Assembly: GCF_900142735.1 (NCBI RefSeq) | Contig: NZ_FRBY01000001.1 | Coordinates: 1,116,001 to 1,180,000, forward strand | DNA length: 64,000 nt | Source: Flavobacterium saccharophilum | GTDB lineage: Bacteria > Bacteroidota > Bacteroidia > Flavobacteriales > Flavobacteriaceae | Direction: 5' to 3' | Shown: piece after piece, positions 1-8,135 of the stretch | Layout: each line of letters opens with the position of its first letter | How positions within the stretch are numbered: position 1 is the first letter of the stretch | Made by a program: the position numbers and the translations under genes | The notes under the pieces: generated by a model | The model's database searches: none | Seen by the model: the letters and a program-made list of their open reading frames with translations, nothing else | Told to the model about the DNA's origin: nothing

Positions 1-865
1 TTACATTTGATGCCAATTGTCCTGATTCTAAAATATCATCTAATTGAGAAGGACAACGCACCAAATCTAAATGGAAAGTATCAACTGGTAAAGCCAAAGC
101 AGTTGCCAAATTTTCTCCAAAACAATCAAAATAATTCGCTAAAATGATTTTAATTTTCGGATAACGAATGTTGATTTCGTTGTACACTTCCGTGAAAGTA
201 TTACGCTCTTTGTCTGTTAAATTCAAAGCTAAAAATGGTTCATCTAATTGAATGTATTCTACATTTTCTGCTTGTAACTTTTCGAAAATTTCGAAGTAAA
301 CGGGAAGTAATCTGTCAATAAGATCAATTCGGTGAAAACCTTCTTCTTTTTCTTTTCCTAAAAGCAAATAAGAAATTGGTCCAATTAAAACTGGTTTTGT
401 AGCAATTTTTAAAGCATTTGCTTCTTTGAATTCATTGATTATTTTTTCAGAAAACAATTCGAATTTTTGGTTTTTCGTGAATTCAGGAACAATGTAATGG
501 TAGTTGGTATCGAACCATTTTGTCATTTCCATTGCTACAACATCCTGTCCCTCTTTTTGCGCGCCTCTTGCCATGGCAAAATACAAATCGATAGCCGAAT
601 TTGTTTTGGCAAATTCCTGATAGCGTTGCGGAATTGCTCCAACAGTCAAAGTCAAATCTAGAACCTGATCGTAAAAAGAAAAATCATTAGACGGAATTAA
701 ATCAACTCCAGCTTCTTTTTGTAAATACCAGTTTCTGCGACGAATGTCTTTTCCGGTTTCTATTAATTCGTCTACAGAAAGTTGCCCTGCCCAATACAAT
801 TCTGAGGCTTTTTTTAATTCTCTGTTGCTTCCAATTCTTGGGTAACCTAAATTATTTGTTTTCAT
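1..865 (-). CDS. metE: Cobalamin-independent methionine synthase MetE (5' part, cut by window edge)
   Basis: The minus-strand frame from the ATG at 865 stays open to base 1 and encodes the first 288 residues, beginning MKTNNLGYPRIGSNRELKKA. This is the hallmark N-terminus of 5-methyltetrahydropteroyltriglutamate-homocysteine methyltransferase. It continues with a motif like RRRNWYLQKEAGVDLIPSNDF and with IGPISYLLLGK. The enzyme makes methionine from homocysteine in the cytoplasm without B12. Only the N-terminal barrel is present; the zinc-binding catalytic C-terminal barrel lies outside the window. It is divergent from an Lrp/AsnC regulator, and an inverted repeat sits at the predicted transcription start (872-890), suggesting local control. 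Family assignment is secure; regulation is inferred. Confidence 0.95.
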   Translation of the reverse strand, partial: MKTNNLGYPRIGSNRELKKASELYWAGQLSVDELIETGKDIRRRNWYLQKEAGVDLIPSNDFSFYDQVLDLTLTVGAIPQRYQEFAKTNSAIDLYFAMARGAQKEGQDVVAMEMTKWFDTNYHYIVPEFTKNQKFELFSEKIINEFKEANALKIATKPVLIGPISYLLLGKEKEEGFHRIDLIDRLLPVYFEIFEKLQAENVEYIQLDEPFLALNLTDKERNTFTEVYNEINIRYPKIKIILANYFDCFGENLATALALPVDTFHLDLVRCPSQLDDILESGQLASNV

Positions 866-871
866 TTTTGA

Positions 872-898
872 TTCAGTATTTTTTACTGAACAAATTTA
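872..898 (-). promoter_or_regulatory. Predicted metE promoter -7 element with overlapping inverted repeat
   Basis: On the minus strand TAAATTTG (898-891) matches the Bacteroidota -7 consensus TANNTTTG. Immediately downstream, TTCAGTA (872-878) and TACTGAA (884-890) form a perfect 7-bp inverted repeat around five T/A pairs, so it would cover the transcription start. No clear -33 TTG was seen. The repeat could be an operator for the adjacent Lrp-type regulator or a hairpin at the mRNA 5' end. Confidence 0.5.
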
Positions 899-1022
899 TT
901 GTATTAGATTTTATAACTTATATTTGGCGATTATTTAAGTAAATTGTCTTTTAAAAACCGTTTTTTAAAGATTATAATACTGTGAAAATCTTTTTAAAGA
1001 ACCTTTAGCCGTAAAAATTACT

Positions 1023-1484
1023 ATGGAAAACCTCGATAAAACCGATTTATTGATCCTGAAACACCTTCAGGAGAATTCAAATATCAACACAAAAGACCTT
1101 GCCAGTAAATTATTTCTTACTGTTACGCCAGTTTATGAGCGTATAAAAAGGTTAGAAAGAGACGGATATATTACGAAATATGTTGCCTTGCTTGACAAGA
1201 ATAAAATGAATCGCGGCATGACTGTATTTTGTAATGTGCGCTTAAAAGAGCACGCAAAAAACGTGGGAAGTAATTTTGTAAAAGATATTGTAGCGCTTCC
1301 TGAAATTATTGAATGTTATAATATTGCCGGGGACTATGATTTTATGCTGAAGATTTTAGTTAAAGATATGGCTAGTTATCAGGATTTTGTAATGAATAAA
1401 TTATCAACGATTGAAAACATCGGAAATACGAATAGTATTTTTGTAATGGGAGAAATTAAGCATAGCACAGCATTGGAGTTTTAA
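1023..1484 (+). CDS. Lrp/AsnC family transcriptional regulator
   Basis: A 153-residue protein of normal length for the family. Residues about 5-60 form the AsnC-type winged helix-turn-helix (ILKHLQENSNINTKDLASKL, then a recognition segment VTPVYERIKRLERDG). Residues about 65-145 form the RAM effector-binding/oligomerisation domain, with the typical NIAGDYDFMLKI stretch. Such proteins bind DNA as dimers to octamers and sense amino acids. It starts at ATG 1023 and is transcribed away from metE, 157 bp apart, so control of metE and/or itself is a reasonable guess. The effector cannot be told from sequence. dgt follows on the same strand with its own predicted promoter. Confidence 0.93.
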   Translation: MENLDKTDLLILKHLQENSNINTKDLASKLFLTVTPVYERIKRLERDGYITKYVALLDKNKMNRGMTVFCNVRLKEHAKNVGSNFVKDIVALPEIIECYNIAGDYDFMLKILVKDMASYQDFVMNKLSTIENIGNTNSIFVMGEIKHSTALEF

Positions 1485-1510
1485 TGACTTTAAAATACTA
1501 AAATAAAATG

Positions 1511-1518
1511 TATTTTTG
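1511..1518 (+). promoter_or_regulatory. Predicted dgt promoter -7 element
   Basis: TATTTTTG fits TANNTTTG, 61 nt before the dgt ATG. The implied leader contains the palindrome at 1538-1553. No convincing -33 TTG was found. Confidence 0.45.
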
Positions 1519-1537
1519 ACGTTAGATCCTAAATCTA

Positions 1538-1553
1538 TCCCGAAGCTTCGGGA
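1538..1553. repeat. 16-bp perfect palindrome in dgt leader
   Basis: TCCCGAAGCTTCGGGA is a perfect palindrome centred on a HindIII-like AAGCTT, located 27 nt upstream of the dgt start codon. It would form a short GC-capped hairpin in the leader RNA, or it may be a protein site. Similar CCCGAAGCTTCGGG motifs are, from memory, common between Flavobacterium genes, so it may be an interspersed element rather than a gene-specific control. Confidence 0.7.
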
Positions 1554-1579
1554 CAACAATCACAAACATAAAATTAAAA

Positions 1580-2926
1580 ATGAACTGGGAACAACTTTTA
1601 TCATTAAAACGCCAAGGCGATACTAGCAAAAGATTACGTGTAGAACAAGATGATACCCGTTTAGGTTTTGAAGTAGATTACGACCGAATCATCTTTTCGG
1701 CTGCGTTTCGATCTTTGCAGGATAAAACTCAGGTTATTCCACTTTCTAAAACGGATTTCGTACACACGAGGTTAACGCACAGTTTGGAAGTTTCCGTTGT
1801 TGGGCGTTCATTAGGGCGTTTAGTTGGGAAAAAGATTCTTGAAAAATATCCTTATTTAAAAGAAATTCATGGGTATCATATGAATGATTTTGGGGCCATT
1901 GTTGCGGCGGCCTCTTTGGCGCATGATATTGGGAATCCTCCTTTTGGTCATTCTGGTGAAAAAGCGATAGGCGAGTATTTTTCAATAGGAAATGGATTGA
2001 AATACAAAGATAAACTGACTGCAAAGCAATGGCAGGATTTAATTGACTTTGAAGGAAATGCCAATGGATTTTCGGTTCTTACGGCAAGTCGCCCGGGAAT
2101 TGAAGGCGGACTTAGAATTTCATACGCCACTTTGGGAGCTTTTATGAAATATCCAAAAGAAAGTCTTCCTAAGAAACCAACAAATAATATTGCAGACAAA
2201 AAATACGGTTTCTTTCAAACGGATAAAGCATTCTTTGAAGAAGTTGCCAATGATATGGGAATGATCGCCAATAAAGAGGATGGTGATATTGGTTTTGAAA
2301 GACATCCTTTAGCTTATTTAGTTGAAGCTGCAGACGACATATGTTACACTATTATCGATTTTGAAGATGGAATAAATCTAGGGTTAGTTTCTGAAGATTA
2401 TGCTTTAGAATATCTTATTAAATTGGTGAAAGACAATATTGGAGTTGCCAAATATAAATTGTTAGAAACCAAAGAAGACCGAATCAGTTATTTGCGTGCT
2501 TTGGCAATTGGCGCATTAATTAATGATGCTGTTGATGTTTTTATTGAAAATGAAGAAGCAATTCTGCGTGGAGAATTTCCATATGCATTAACGGATAAAA
2601 GCAAGTATAAAGCCCAGATGAATGATATTATCAACTTAAGTGTTGAGAAAATATACCAAAGCCGCGAAGTAATTGAGAAAGAAATTGTGGGTTATCAAAT
2701 TATCCAAACCTTATTGGATAAATTCATAACTGCTTTCAATAATAAATATGACGGAACGGCTTCAAATTATGATAAATTAATTTTGAAAATGCTGCCTGAA
2801 AAACACCATTTAGATAAAGGAAATTTATACGAGCGTTTATTACATATCTGTCATTATGTTTCGCTTTTAACTGATGGAAATGCGTTAGAATTATTTGAAA
2901 CGATCAACGGAAGGAAAAATAATTAA
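1580..2926 (+). CDS. dgt: dGTPase (deoxyguanosinetriphosphate triphosphohydrolase)
   Basis: A 448-residue HD-superfamily protein. The metal-binding residues are visible: the HTRLTHS motif at 62-68, AHDIGNPPFGHSGE with the HD pair at 115-116, and a later Asp in YLVEAADDICY. The N-terminal segment DRIIFSAAFRSLQDKTQV is typical of dGTPases. The enzyme hydrolyses dGTP (or other dNTPs) to the nucleoside and tripolyphosphate and affects dNTP pools and phage resistance. Length fits the family. It starts at ATG 1580 and ends in front of a strong hairpin terminator. dNTP specificity cannot be read from the sequence. Confidence 0.95.
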   Translation: MNWEQLLSLKRQGDTSKRLRVEQDDTRLGFEVDYDRIIFSAAFRSLQDKTQVIPLSKTDFVHTRLTHSLEVSVVGRSLGRLVGKKILEKYPYLKEIHGYHMNDFGAIVAAASLAHDIGNPPFGHSGEKAIGEYFSIGNGLKYKDKLTAKQWQDLIDFEGNANGFSVLTASRPGIEGGLRISYATLGAFMKYPKESLPKKPTNNIADKKYGFFQTDKAFFEEVANDMGMIANKEDGDIGFERHPLAYLVEAADDICYTIIDFEDGINLGLVSEDYALEYLIKLVKDNIGVAKYKLLETKEDRISYLRALAIGALINDAVDVFIENEEAILRGEFPYALTDKSKYKAQMNDIINLSVEKIYQSREVIEKEIVGYQIIQTLLDKFITAFNNKYDGTASNYDKLILKMLPEKHHLDKGNLYERLLHICHYVSLLTDGNALELFETINGRKNN

Positions 2927-2950
2927 ATAGAATTTTTCAGGTTTAAAATA

Positions 2951-2992
2951 AAAATCCCCCATAAAAATATCATTCTTTATGGGGGATTTTTT
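2951..2992. terminator. Bidirectional rho-independent terminator
   Basis: A perfect stem with arms at 2951-2965 and 2976-2990 (ATCCCCCATAAA and its complement) has a 10-nt loop and a T-run on the plus side, with a matching A-run on the other. It lies between convergent dgt and the DUF3078-like gene and probably serves both. Confidence 0.9.
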
Positions 2993-3022
2993 TATTCTCT
3001 CAATATTGAGAAATAAGATTTT

Positions 3023-4024
3023 TTATTGAAAGGCATATACCAGACCAACGCCTAAAACTTGTCTCAGCTGAGCTCTTGGTCCATCATTAACCTGAGTTGT
3101 TGTCCCGGTAGTTGGATCGACCACATCTTTTTTGGTTTTGATATCATCGTCATAAACTAAATGTATACCAATATTTGCTTTTACATACGCATTTACAACA
3201 AGATCTAAACGTGTATCATAATCGACATCAACGTTTCCGAATTTGTTTAAATAATCGGTATAAAGGCTTAATCTGTTTTCGTAGAATATATTTTTAAAAA
3301 CCTCACTTTTCATATATGCAGTAAATAAAATACCAAATTCTGCTTTTACTTTTTGCCCTTCTTCAATTAATATCTGAGCTGTAGGATCAAGAGGATCTGG
3401 CGCGTAAACTGCCTTTCTAACACCAAAAGATCCCTGATTAGCTAAATAATCGTCTAGTACCAACGTAGTCTTTAAAGTGATTGGTGAGAAATAAAACGTT
3501 CTGTTTTTTGCCTTATTTGAATTTTCAGCTCCGGCTCCTAAAAAGATATAAGCTGGTGCAAAAGGTTTTGAAATCGCGATATCTCTGTTTGGATAATTGT
3601 AACCGTTTGAAAATTGTGTGTTGAAATTGAATTTGGCTGAATAATACCAATTTGAAATAGTATCTTTTCTAAATCCGTAGGTGGAGTTAAGCTGAAAAGC
3701 ATCGTCTGTTTTTCTTAATTCAGTACCATCCTGTTTATTTAGGCCATATTTTACAATAAGTTCGTTTACCCATTTATGATTTCCTTTAATATAAGTTCTT
3801 CCAAATTCACCTTTAAATAAACCTGAAATAGAACTTGTTCCCCCGGCACTCCAGTTTACAAAAGCAATTTCTGAAATGTCAAAACCTAATTGATTTTTCT
3901 TAGTCCAGTTAGATGGCAATTTTGGTAACTGATTTGGATCTAGAGTCGTTTGGATAATTTGAGCAAAGTTATTTGAAGTACACAAAAGCAGTAACAGCAA
4001 AAGGGTAGAACGCAATAATTTCAT
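3023..4024 (-). CDS. Secreted DUF3078-like envelope protein
   Basis: About 333 residues from the ATG at 4024, chosen because it begins a clean signal peptide (MKLLRSTLLLLLLLCTSNNF, then AQ); the frame remains open to 4054. The mature part begins with a segment like LGFDISEIAFVNWSAGGTSS and contains many alternating beta-rich stretches (YYSAKFNFNTQFSNGYN, FENRLSLYTDYLNKFGN). It ends in an aromatic-terminated strand (LVYAFQ), as in outer-membrane beta-barrels. I assign it to the Bacteroidota DUF3078 family from the NWSAGG motif. Function is unknown. It lies 35 bp downstream of dxs on the same strand, so the two are probably co-transcribed. Confidence 0.75.
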   Translation of the reverse strand: MKLLRSTLLLLLLLCTSNNFAQIIQTTLDPNQLPKLPSNWTKKNQLGFDISEIAFVNWSAGGTSSISGLFKGEFGRTYIKGNHKWVNELIVKYGLNKQDGTELRKTDDAFQLNSTYGFRKDTISNWYYSAKFNFNTQFSNGYNYPNRDIAISKPFAPAYIFLGAGAENSNKAKNRTFYFSPITLKTTLVLDDYLANQGSFGVRKAVYAPDPLDPTAQILIEEGQKVKAEFGILFTAYMKSEVFKNIFYENRLSLYTDYLNKFGNVDVDYDTRLDLVVNAYVKANIGIHLVYDDDIKTKKDVVDPTTGTTTQVNDGPRAQLRQVLGVGLVYAFQ

Positions 4025-4059
4025 TAGGTTGGTTTTAATATTTCGGTTGTGCAAAATAA

Positions 4060-5847
4060 TTATTTTGAATCGTTAGAAAAAAGATTTACCAAACTTTTAA
4101 CGTCAATTTTACACAATTGTTGCAACTGATTTACGGTTCCATGCTCAATAAATACATCAGGAATACCCAAAATTTGAATATCATTTTTGTAATTATTTGT
4201 TGCAGCAAACTCTAAAACAGCACTTCCAAATCCTCCATTTATTGTTGCTTCTTCGATAGTAATTATACTCTTGAAGTTAGAAAAAACAGAGTGTAAAGTA
4301 TTGTTGTCTAATGGTTTAATAAATAGGAAGTCATAATGTGCAATCTCGTTAGAATTGGAACATTCATTTAGTGCTTCAATAACATTATTGCCTATGCTTC
4401 CTGTTGACAAAACCGCAATTTTTGTGCCGTTTTTTAGGCAGTTAGCTTCACCAATTTTAATTTTTTCATAATGTCCGAAATTTTCTACTTCCCATTTTGG
4501 TAAAACACCACGACCACGTGGATATCGAATGGCAATAGGATGATTTAATCCTAATTGAGCAGTATATAAAATATTTTGAAGTGCAATTTCGTTGATTGGT
4601 GCACAGATAATCATGTTTGGAATTGCTCTTAAATAAGCAATATCAAAAACACCATGATGGGTTGCACCATCTTCGCCAACTAAACCTGCCCTGTCTAAAC
4701 AAAAAATAACGGGTAGATTTTGTAAAGCGACATCATGAATAACCTGATCGTAGGCGCGCTGTAGAAATGTCGAATAGATATTGCAATATACAATCATCCC
4801 TTGTGTCGCCATTCCGGCAGCAAGTGTTACGGCATGTTGCTCTGCAATTCCAACATCAAAAGCGCGCTCCGGAATTTCATCCATCATAAATTTTAGGGAA
4901 CTTCCCGATGGCATTGCGGGTGTTATTCCAATGATTTTTTCGTTCTTTTTGGCTAAATCTAAAATGGTCAGGCCAAAAACATCCTGATATTTTGGAGGTA
5001 AATTTTCTTCTGATTTTAAAAGCAATTCTCCAGTTGAAGCATCAAATTTCCCGGGAGCGTGATATTTTACCTGATTTTCTTCAGCCTGCTGTAAACCTTT
5101 TCCTTTGGTAGTAACAATATGAAGGAATTTAGGGCCTTTTATGTTTTTTAATCTGTTTAATTCTTTGATTAAATTCGGAAGGTCATGACCGTCAATTGGA
5201 CCTGAATAATCAAAATTCAGAGACTTGATCATGTTATTTTTCTTCGGATTCTTTCCTTCTTTTACCGCAGTAAGATATTGTTTAAGTGCACCAACACTAG
5301 GGTCGATTCCGATAGCATTGTCATTCAGAATAACCAGTAAATTAGCATCGGTAACTCCAGCATGATTCAAACCCTCAAAAGCCATTCCCGAAGCAATAGA
5401 AGCATCGCCTATAACTGCTATATGTTGTTTGTTAAAATCACCTTTTAATTGGGAAGCAATTGCCATTCCAAGAGCCGCAGAAATGGAAGTAGAAGAGTGT
5501 CCAACACCAAAAGTATCGTAAACACTTTCGCTTCTTTTTGGAAAACCGGAAATACCTCCGATTTGTCTGTTAGTATGGAAATTTTCTCTTCTTTCGGTCA
5601 AAATTTTATGTCCGTAAGCTTGATGTCCAACATCCCAAACCAATAAATCTTCAGGTGTATTAAAAACATAATGCAATGCAATTGTCAATTCAACAACACC
5701 TAAACTAGCGCCTAAATGCCCTTCTTTTACAGAAACAACATCAATTATAAATTGACGTAATTCTTGTGCAACTTCTGTAAGCTGTTCTTCTTTTAAAAGA
5801 CGTAAATCGGCAGGGTTGACTATGTTGGAGAGTAAATTGCTTTTCAT
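4060..5847 (-). CDS. dxs: 1-deoxy-D-xylulose-5-phosphate synthase
   Basis: A 595-residue thiamine-diphosphate enzyme that condenses pyruvate and glyceraldehyde-3-phosphate, the first step of the non-mevalonate isoprenoid pathway. Visible features are KEGHLGASLG at 42-50, DVGHQAYGHK at 72-81, the TPP motif starting GDAS at 147 with NDN at 175-177, a central segment DVGIAEQHAVTLAAGMA and the transketolase C-terminal domain. The family is usually about 620 residues, so this is a slightly short Bacteroidota form. The TPP motif reads GDAS rather than the more usual GDGA. A promoter-like TAAATTTG lies just upstream. Confidence 0.95.
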   Translation of the reverse strand: MKSNLLSNIVNPADLRLLKEEQLTEVAQELRQFIIDVVSVKEGHLGASLGVVELTIALHYVFNTPEDLLVWDVGHQAYGHKILTERRENFHTNRQIGGISGFPKRSESVYDTFGVGHSSTSISAALGMAIASQLKGDFNKQHIAVIGDASIASGMAFEGLNHAGVTDANLLVILNDNAIGIDPSVGALKQYLTAVKEGKNPKKNNMIKSLNFDYSGPIDGHDLPNLIKELNRLKNIKGPKFLHIVTTKGKGLQQAEENQVKYHAPGKFDASTGELLLKSEENLPPKYQDVFGLTILDLAKKNEKIIGITPAMPSGSSLKFMMDEIPERAFDVGIAEQHAVTLAAGMATQGMIVYCNIYSTFLQRAYDQVIHDVALQNLPVIFCLDRAGLVGEDGATHHGVFDIAYLRAIPNMIICAPINEIALQNILYTAQLGLNHPIAIRYPRGRGVLPKWEVENFGHYEKIKIGEANCLKNGTKIAVLSTGSIGNNVIEALNECSNSNEIAHYDFLFIKPLDNNTLHSVFSNFKSIITIEEATINGGFGSAVLEFAATNNYKNDIQILGIPDVFIEHGTVNQLQQLCKIDVKSLVNLFSNDSK

Positions 5848-5861
5848 TGTAAGGTAAAAAG

Positions 5862-5869
5862 CAAATTTA
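5862..5869 (-). promoter_or_regulatory. Predicted dxs promoter -7 element
   Basis: On the minus strand TAAATTTG matches TANNTTTG, 14 nt before the dxs ATG, implying a leader of only a few nucleotides. No clear -33 element is present. Confidence 0.5.
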
Positions 5870-5900
5870 CGGTTTTAAATTTAATTTTTTAACGGAGATC

Positions 5901-6782
5901 TTATTCCAATACAATTGGTAAGGAATATTGCATTCTTATTTTTTTTCCATTAGATGTTGCAGGTTGCCATTTAGGACATAAACTTAGAACTTTTATAATT
6001 TCTGTTTCTAAAGTTTTGTCGATAATTGGATCAGATTGCAAAAAAGATGTAGAACCGTTTCTTTCTACTACAAAGGAAAGTTTAATTTTGAGATTTACAG
6101 TATTCATGTCTTCGGGCTTTTTAAATTCCTTTTGAAAAAAGTTATAGAATTGTTCAATGCCGCCAGGGAATTCTGCATTGGTTTCTATTGCAACGGCTCC
6201 ATTATAAACTAAATCTTCAACAGTAGTTTTCTGCTTTGTTGTTTCGTCACAATTATTTGTTTTCAGTTTAATGTTTTTTGCACTGTTTATTTCAGCTTTT
6301 CCTTTTACAAATTTAACCTGATCAACTTTTGGAGGCGGTGGAGGTGGTACAATGGTATCGTGTAAATTATTAATTTTTGGGTCACCAACAGAAATATGTT
6401 CTACTGGAGTATCATCTTGAACAACTTCTACTTTATCAATTTTTTGTTTATTTCCATTTTTATCCTGGCAACTAAACAGCGTAGTTCCCATTGCAATAAA
6501 CAAAGCCAGTAAAAACATTTTGTGATAATGAATTTGTGTATATAGAACACGACTCGGAATTTGAATCGTTATGGTTTCTAATTGAGAATTTTTAAATCTT
6601 CCACAAATATTTTGGTTTTGATTTTGGATGAAAAAATGCTGTACTTCATTAGGTAACATCGAAGTGAAATCGATAACGGTCTTTGAACAACTTAGACAAA
6701 AACGACCATTTTCGTTTGGCGTCATTTTGTCCCAGCTTTCTGTACAAGGTTCAGGTATCGTTAATTTGTATTTTCTTTCCAT
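5901..6782 (-). CDS. TonB-like protein with cysteine-rich cytoplasmic N-terminus
   Basis: About 293 residues from ATG 6782 (an in-frame TTG lies 12 bases upstream). Residues 1-80 contain four cysteines (C13, C29, C32, C60) in the pattern EPCTESWDKM, GRFCLSCSKTVIDFT, NICGRF, suggestive of a zinc or redox site. A membrane helix covers about 88-104. A proline-rich linker (PPPPPPK) and an acidic/lysine periplasmic spacer follow. The last 90 residues resemble the TonB C-terminal domain (FPGGIEQFYNFF, LKIKLSFVVERNGS, PKWQPATSNGKKIRMQYSLP). I infer an inner-membrane protein using a TonB fold in the periplasm. The N-terminal module recurs in Bacteroidota proteins; its role is unknown to me. No partner ExbBD lies nearby. 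Confidence 0.75.
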   Translation of the reverse strand: MERKYKLTIPEPCTESWDKMTPNENGRFCLSCSKTVIDFTSMLPNEVQHFFIQNQNQNICGRFKNSQLETITIQIPSRVLYTQIHYHKMFLLALFIAMGTTLFSCQDKNGNKQKIDKVEVVQDDTPVEHISVGDPKINNLHDTIVPPPPPPKVDQVKFVKGKAEINSAKNIKLKTNNCDETTKQKTTVEDLVYNGAVAIETNAEFPGGIEQFYNFFQKEFKKPEDMNTVNLKIKLSFVVERNGSTSFLQSDPIIDKTLETEIIKVLSLCPKWQPATSNGKKIRMQYSLPIVLE

Positions 6783-6843
6783 GTTGAATTTCAATATTTA
6801 AATGTAATAAAAAATCAATACGGAAATCCTTTTCAAAAAAGAT

Positions 6844-6898
6844 GAGGCAATTAATTATTTTAATCGCCTCAAAAAAATACCTTATTTGAGGCGATTAA
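6844..6898. repeat. Three-arm inverted repeat forming mutually exclusive hairpins
   Basis: GAGGCAATTAA (6844-6854), TTAATCGCCTCAAA (6860-6873) and TTTGAGGCGATTAA (6885-6898). Arm 2 can pair with arm 1 (one mismatch) or, better, with arm 3 (14 bp perfect). The element lies between the divergently transcribed TonB-like gene and tadA, upstream of both. Confidence 0.75.
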
Positions 6899-6987
6899 TT
6901 TTGATAAGTAATTAAGAAGAGAGAAAATCTAAGGTTTTTATCAATGTTTTTTAGATTTTTAATTCAGGAAAAATTATTTCAAAAACG

Positions 6988-6995
6988 TACTTTTG
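6988..6995 (+). promoter_or_regulatory. Predicted tadA promoter -7 element
   Basis: TACTTTTG fits TANNTTTG and ends 5 nt before the ATG at 7001, so the transcript would be nearly leaderless. This favours the start at 7001 over in-frame upstream starts such as 6944. Confidence 0.55.
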
Positions 6996-7000
6996 CAACT

Positions 7001-7444
7001 ATGATAAATCCCTTTACCGACGAATACTTTATGAAAAAAGCTTTGCAGGAAGCTGAAATAGCCTTTGATAAAGGTGAAATTCCTGTTGGAGCTGTTATAG
7101 TTGTTGCTAATAAAGTAATTGCGAGCAGTCATAATTTAACCGAATTACTGAACGATGTTACGGCTCATGCCGAGATGCAATCAATAACGGCTGCAGCGAA
7201 TTTTCTTGGCGGAAAATATTTAAAAGATTGTACCTTATATGTGACACTCGAGCCTTGTCAAATGTGTGCAGGCGCTTTGTATTGGAGTCAGATTTCAAAA
7301 ATTGTTTTTGGTGCCCGAGATGAACAACGCGGCTTTACGGTTATGGGAACAAAATTGCATCCCAAAACTACAGTCGTTTCTGGAATTATGGCTAATGAAG
7401 CTGCTGATTTAATGAAACGTTTTTTTATAGAAAGGCGAAAGTAA
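7001..7444 (+). CDS. tadA: tRNA adenosine(34) deaminase
   Basis: 147 residues from ATG 7001. A longer frame opens at 6944, but the promoter-like element at 6988-6995 falls inside it and homologues usually start near MINPFTDEYFM. The zinc-dependent deaminase signature is complete: HAE at 56-58 and PCQMC with C86 and C89. The enzyme converts A34 to inosine in tRNA-Arg(ACG), an essential cytoplasmic step in decoding. The TLEPCQMCAGALYWSQI context and the C-terminal RRFF-like helix distinguish it from cytidine and guanine deaminases. A SUKH-like gene follows 20 nt downstream. Confidence 0.93.
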   Translation: MINPFTDEYFMKKALQEAEIAFDKGEIPVGAVIVVANKVIASSHNLTELLNDVTAHAEMQSITAAANFLGGKYLKDCTLYVTLEPCQMCAGALYWSQISKIVFGARDEQRGFTVMGTKLHPKTTVVSGIMANEAADLMKRFFIERRK

Positions 7445-7464
7445 AATTTTTGGTAAAATAAATA

Positions 7465-8097
7465 ATGACAGATTTTTCAATAATAAAAGAGCTATATCAC
7501 ATTACAGAACCTAAAGGTTTTACTATTGATGAGATTCAAATTGTTAAAGATATTTTTGGCAAACTTCCACAGGTATTTGTTGATTATTATACTGAATTGG
7601 GCAAAATTGAAAACTTAAATCATACACAAGATTTACTAATTGTACCGGAACGTTTTCAGTATTATAAACAAATTGATCATTTGATATTTTATTCTGAAAA
7701 TCAGAGAGCTTGCGTTTGGGGAATCCATAAAAATGATTTGTCAAAAGCTAATCCACCTGTTTACATAAGTGAAGATGGAAAGGAATGGAAATTGGAGACG
7801 GACACATTAACTCAGTTTTTTACTGCAATGGCTTTTCTTCAGGCAGGTTATGCATTGGAATATCCTTGTAATACATTTTACGAATTAGAACCACATGAAT
7901 TAAAATTTATTGCTAAAAATTTTCAAAATAAAGGATTCTCTTTTAAGCAATGGCTTGGCGGAATAAGTTTTTATGGTAATTACAAGGACAATGTAATTAT
8001 AATCATAGAGGACAATCAATTATTTTATGCCGCCAATACAAAAGAACATTTTGCCGAAATGGATAAGGTTTTGTCTAAACTTGGAACAGAGCTTTAA
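7465..8097 (+). CDS. SMI1/KNR4 (SUKH)-like protein
   Basis: 210 residues, soluble, no signal peptide. The pattern of an N-terminal helix (TIDEIQIVKDIFGKLPQVFVDYY), a strand region (HLIFYSENQRACVWGI), then PPVYIS, WKLETDTLTQFFTAMAFLQA fits the SUKH fold used by many immunity proteins of contact-dependent toxin systems, and by housekeeping relatives. No toxin gene adjoins it, so an immunity role is not supported here. It follows tadA by 20 nt and may be read through from it. The fold assignment is by eye; function is unknown. Confidence 0.6.
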   Translation: MTDFSIIKELYHITEPKGFTIDEIQIVKDIFGKLPQVFVDYYTELGKIENLNHTQDLLIVPERFQYYKQIDHLIFYSENQRACVWGIHKNDLSKANPPVYISEDGKEWKLETDTLTQFFTAMAFLQAGYALEYPCNTFYELEPHELKFIAKNFQNKGFSFKQWLGGISFYGNYKDNVIIIIEDNQLFYAANTKEHFAEMDKVLSKLGTEL

Positions 8098-8099
8098 GA

Positions 8100-8135
8100 A
8101 TTCTGATAAAAAGCTATTTTTATTTGTATCAGAAT
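8100..8135. terminator. Possible bidirectional terminator between convergent genes
   Basis: ATTCTGATA (8100-8108) pairs with TATCAGAAT (8127-8135) around an A/T-rich loop. The right arm overlaps the stop codon of the minus-strand gene. The stem is short and lacks a clean T-run, so the call is weak. Confidence 0.4.

Noticed and set aside
866..1022. A cobalamin or SAM riboswitch before metE
   Set aside because: The predicted leader is only about 20 nt, and no B12-box or SAM-aptamer pattern was seen.
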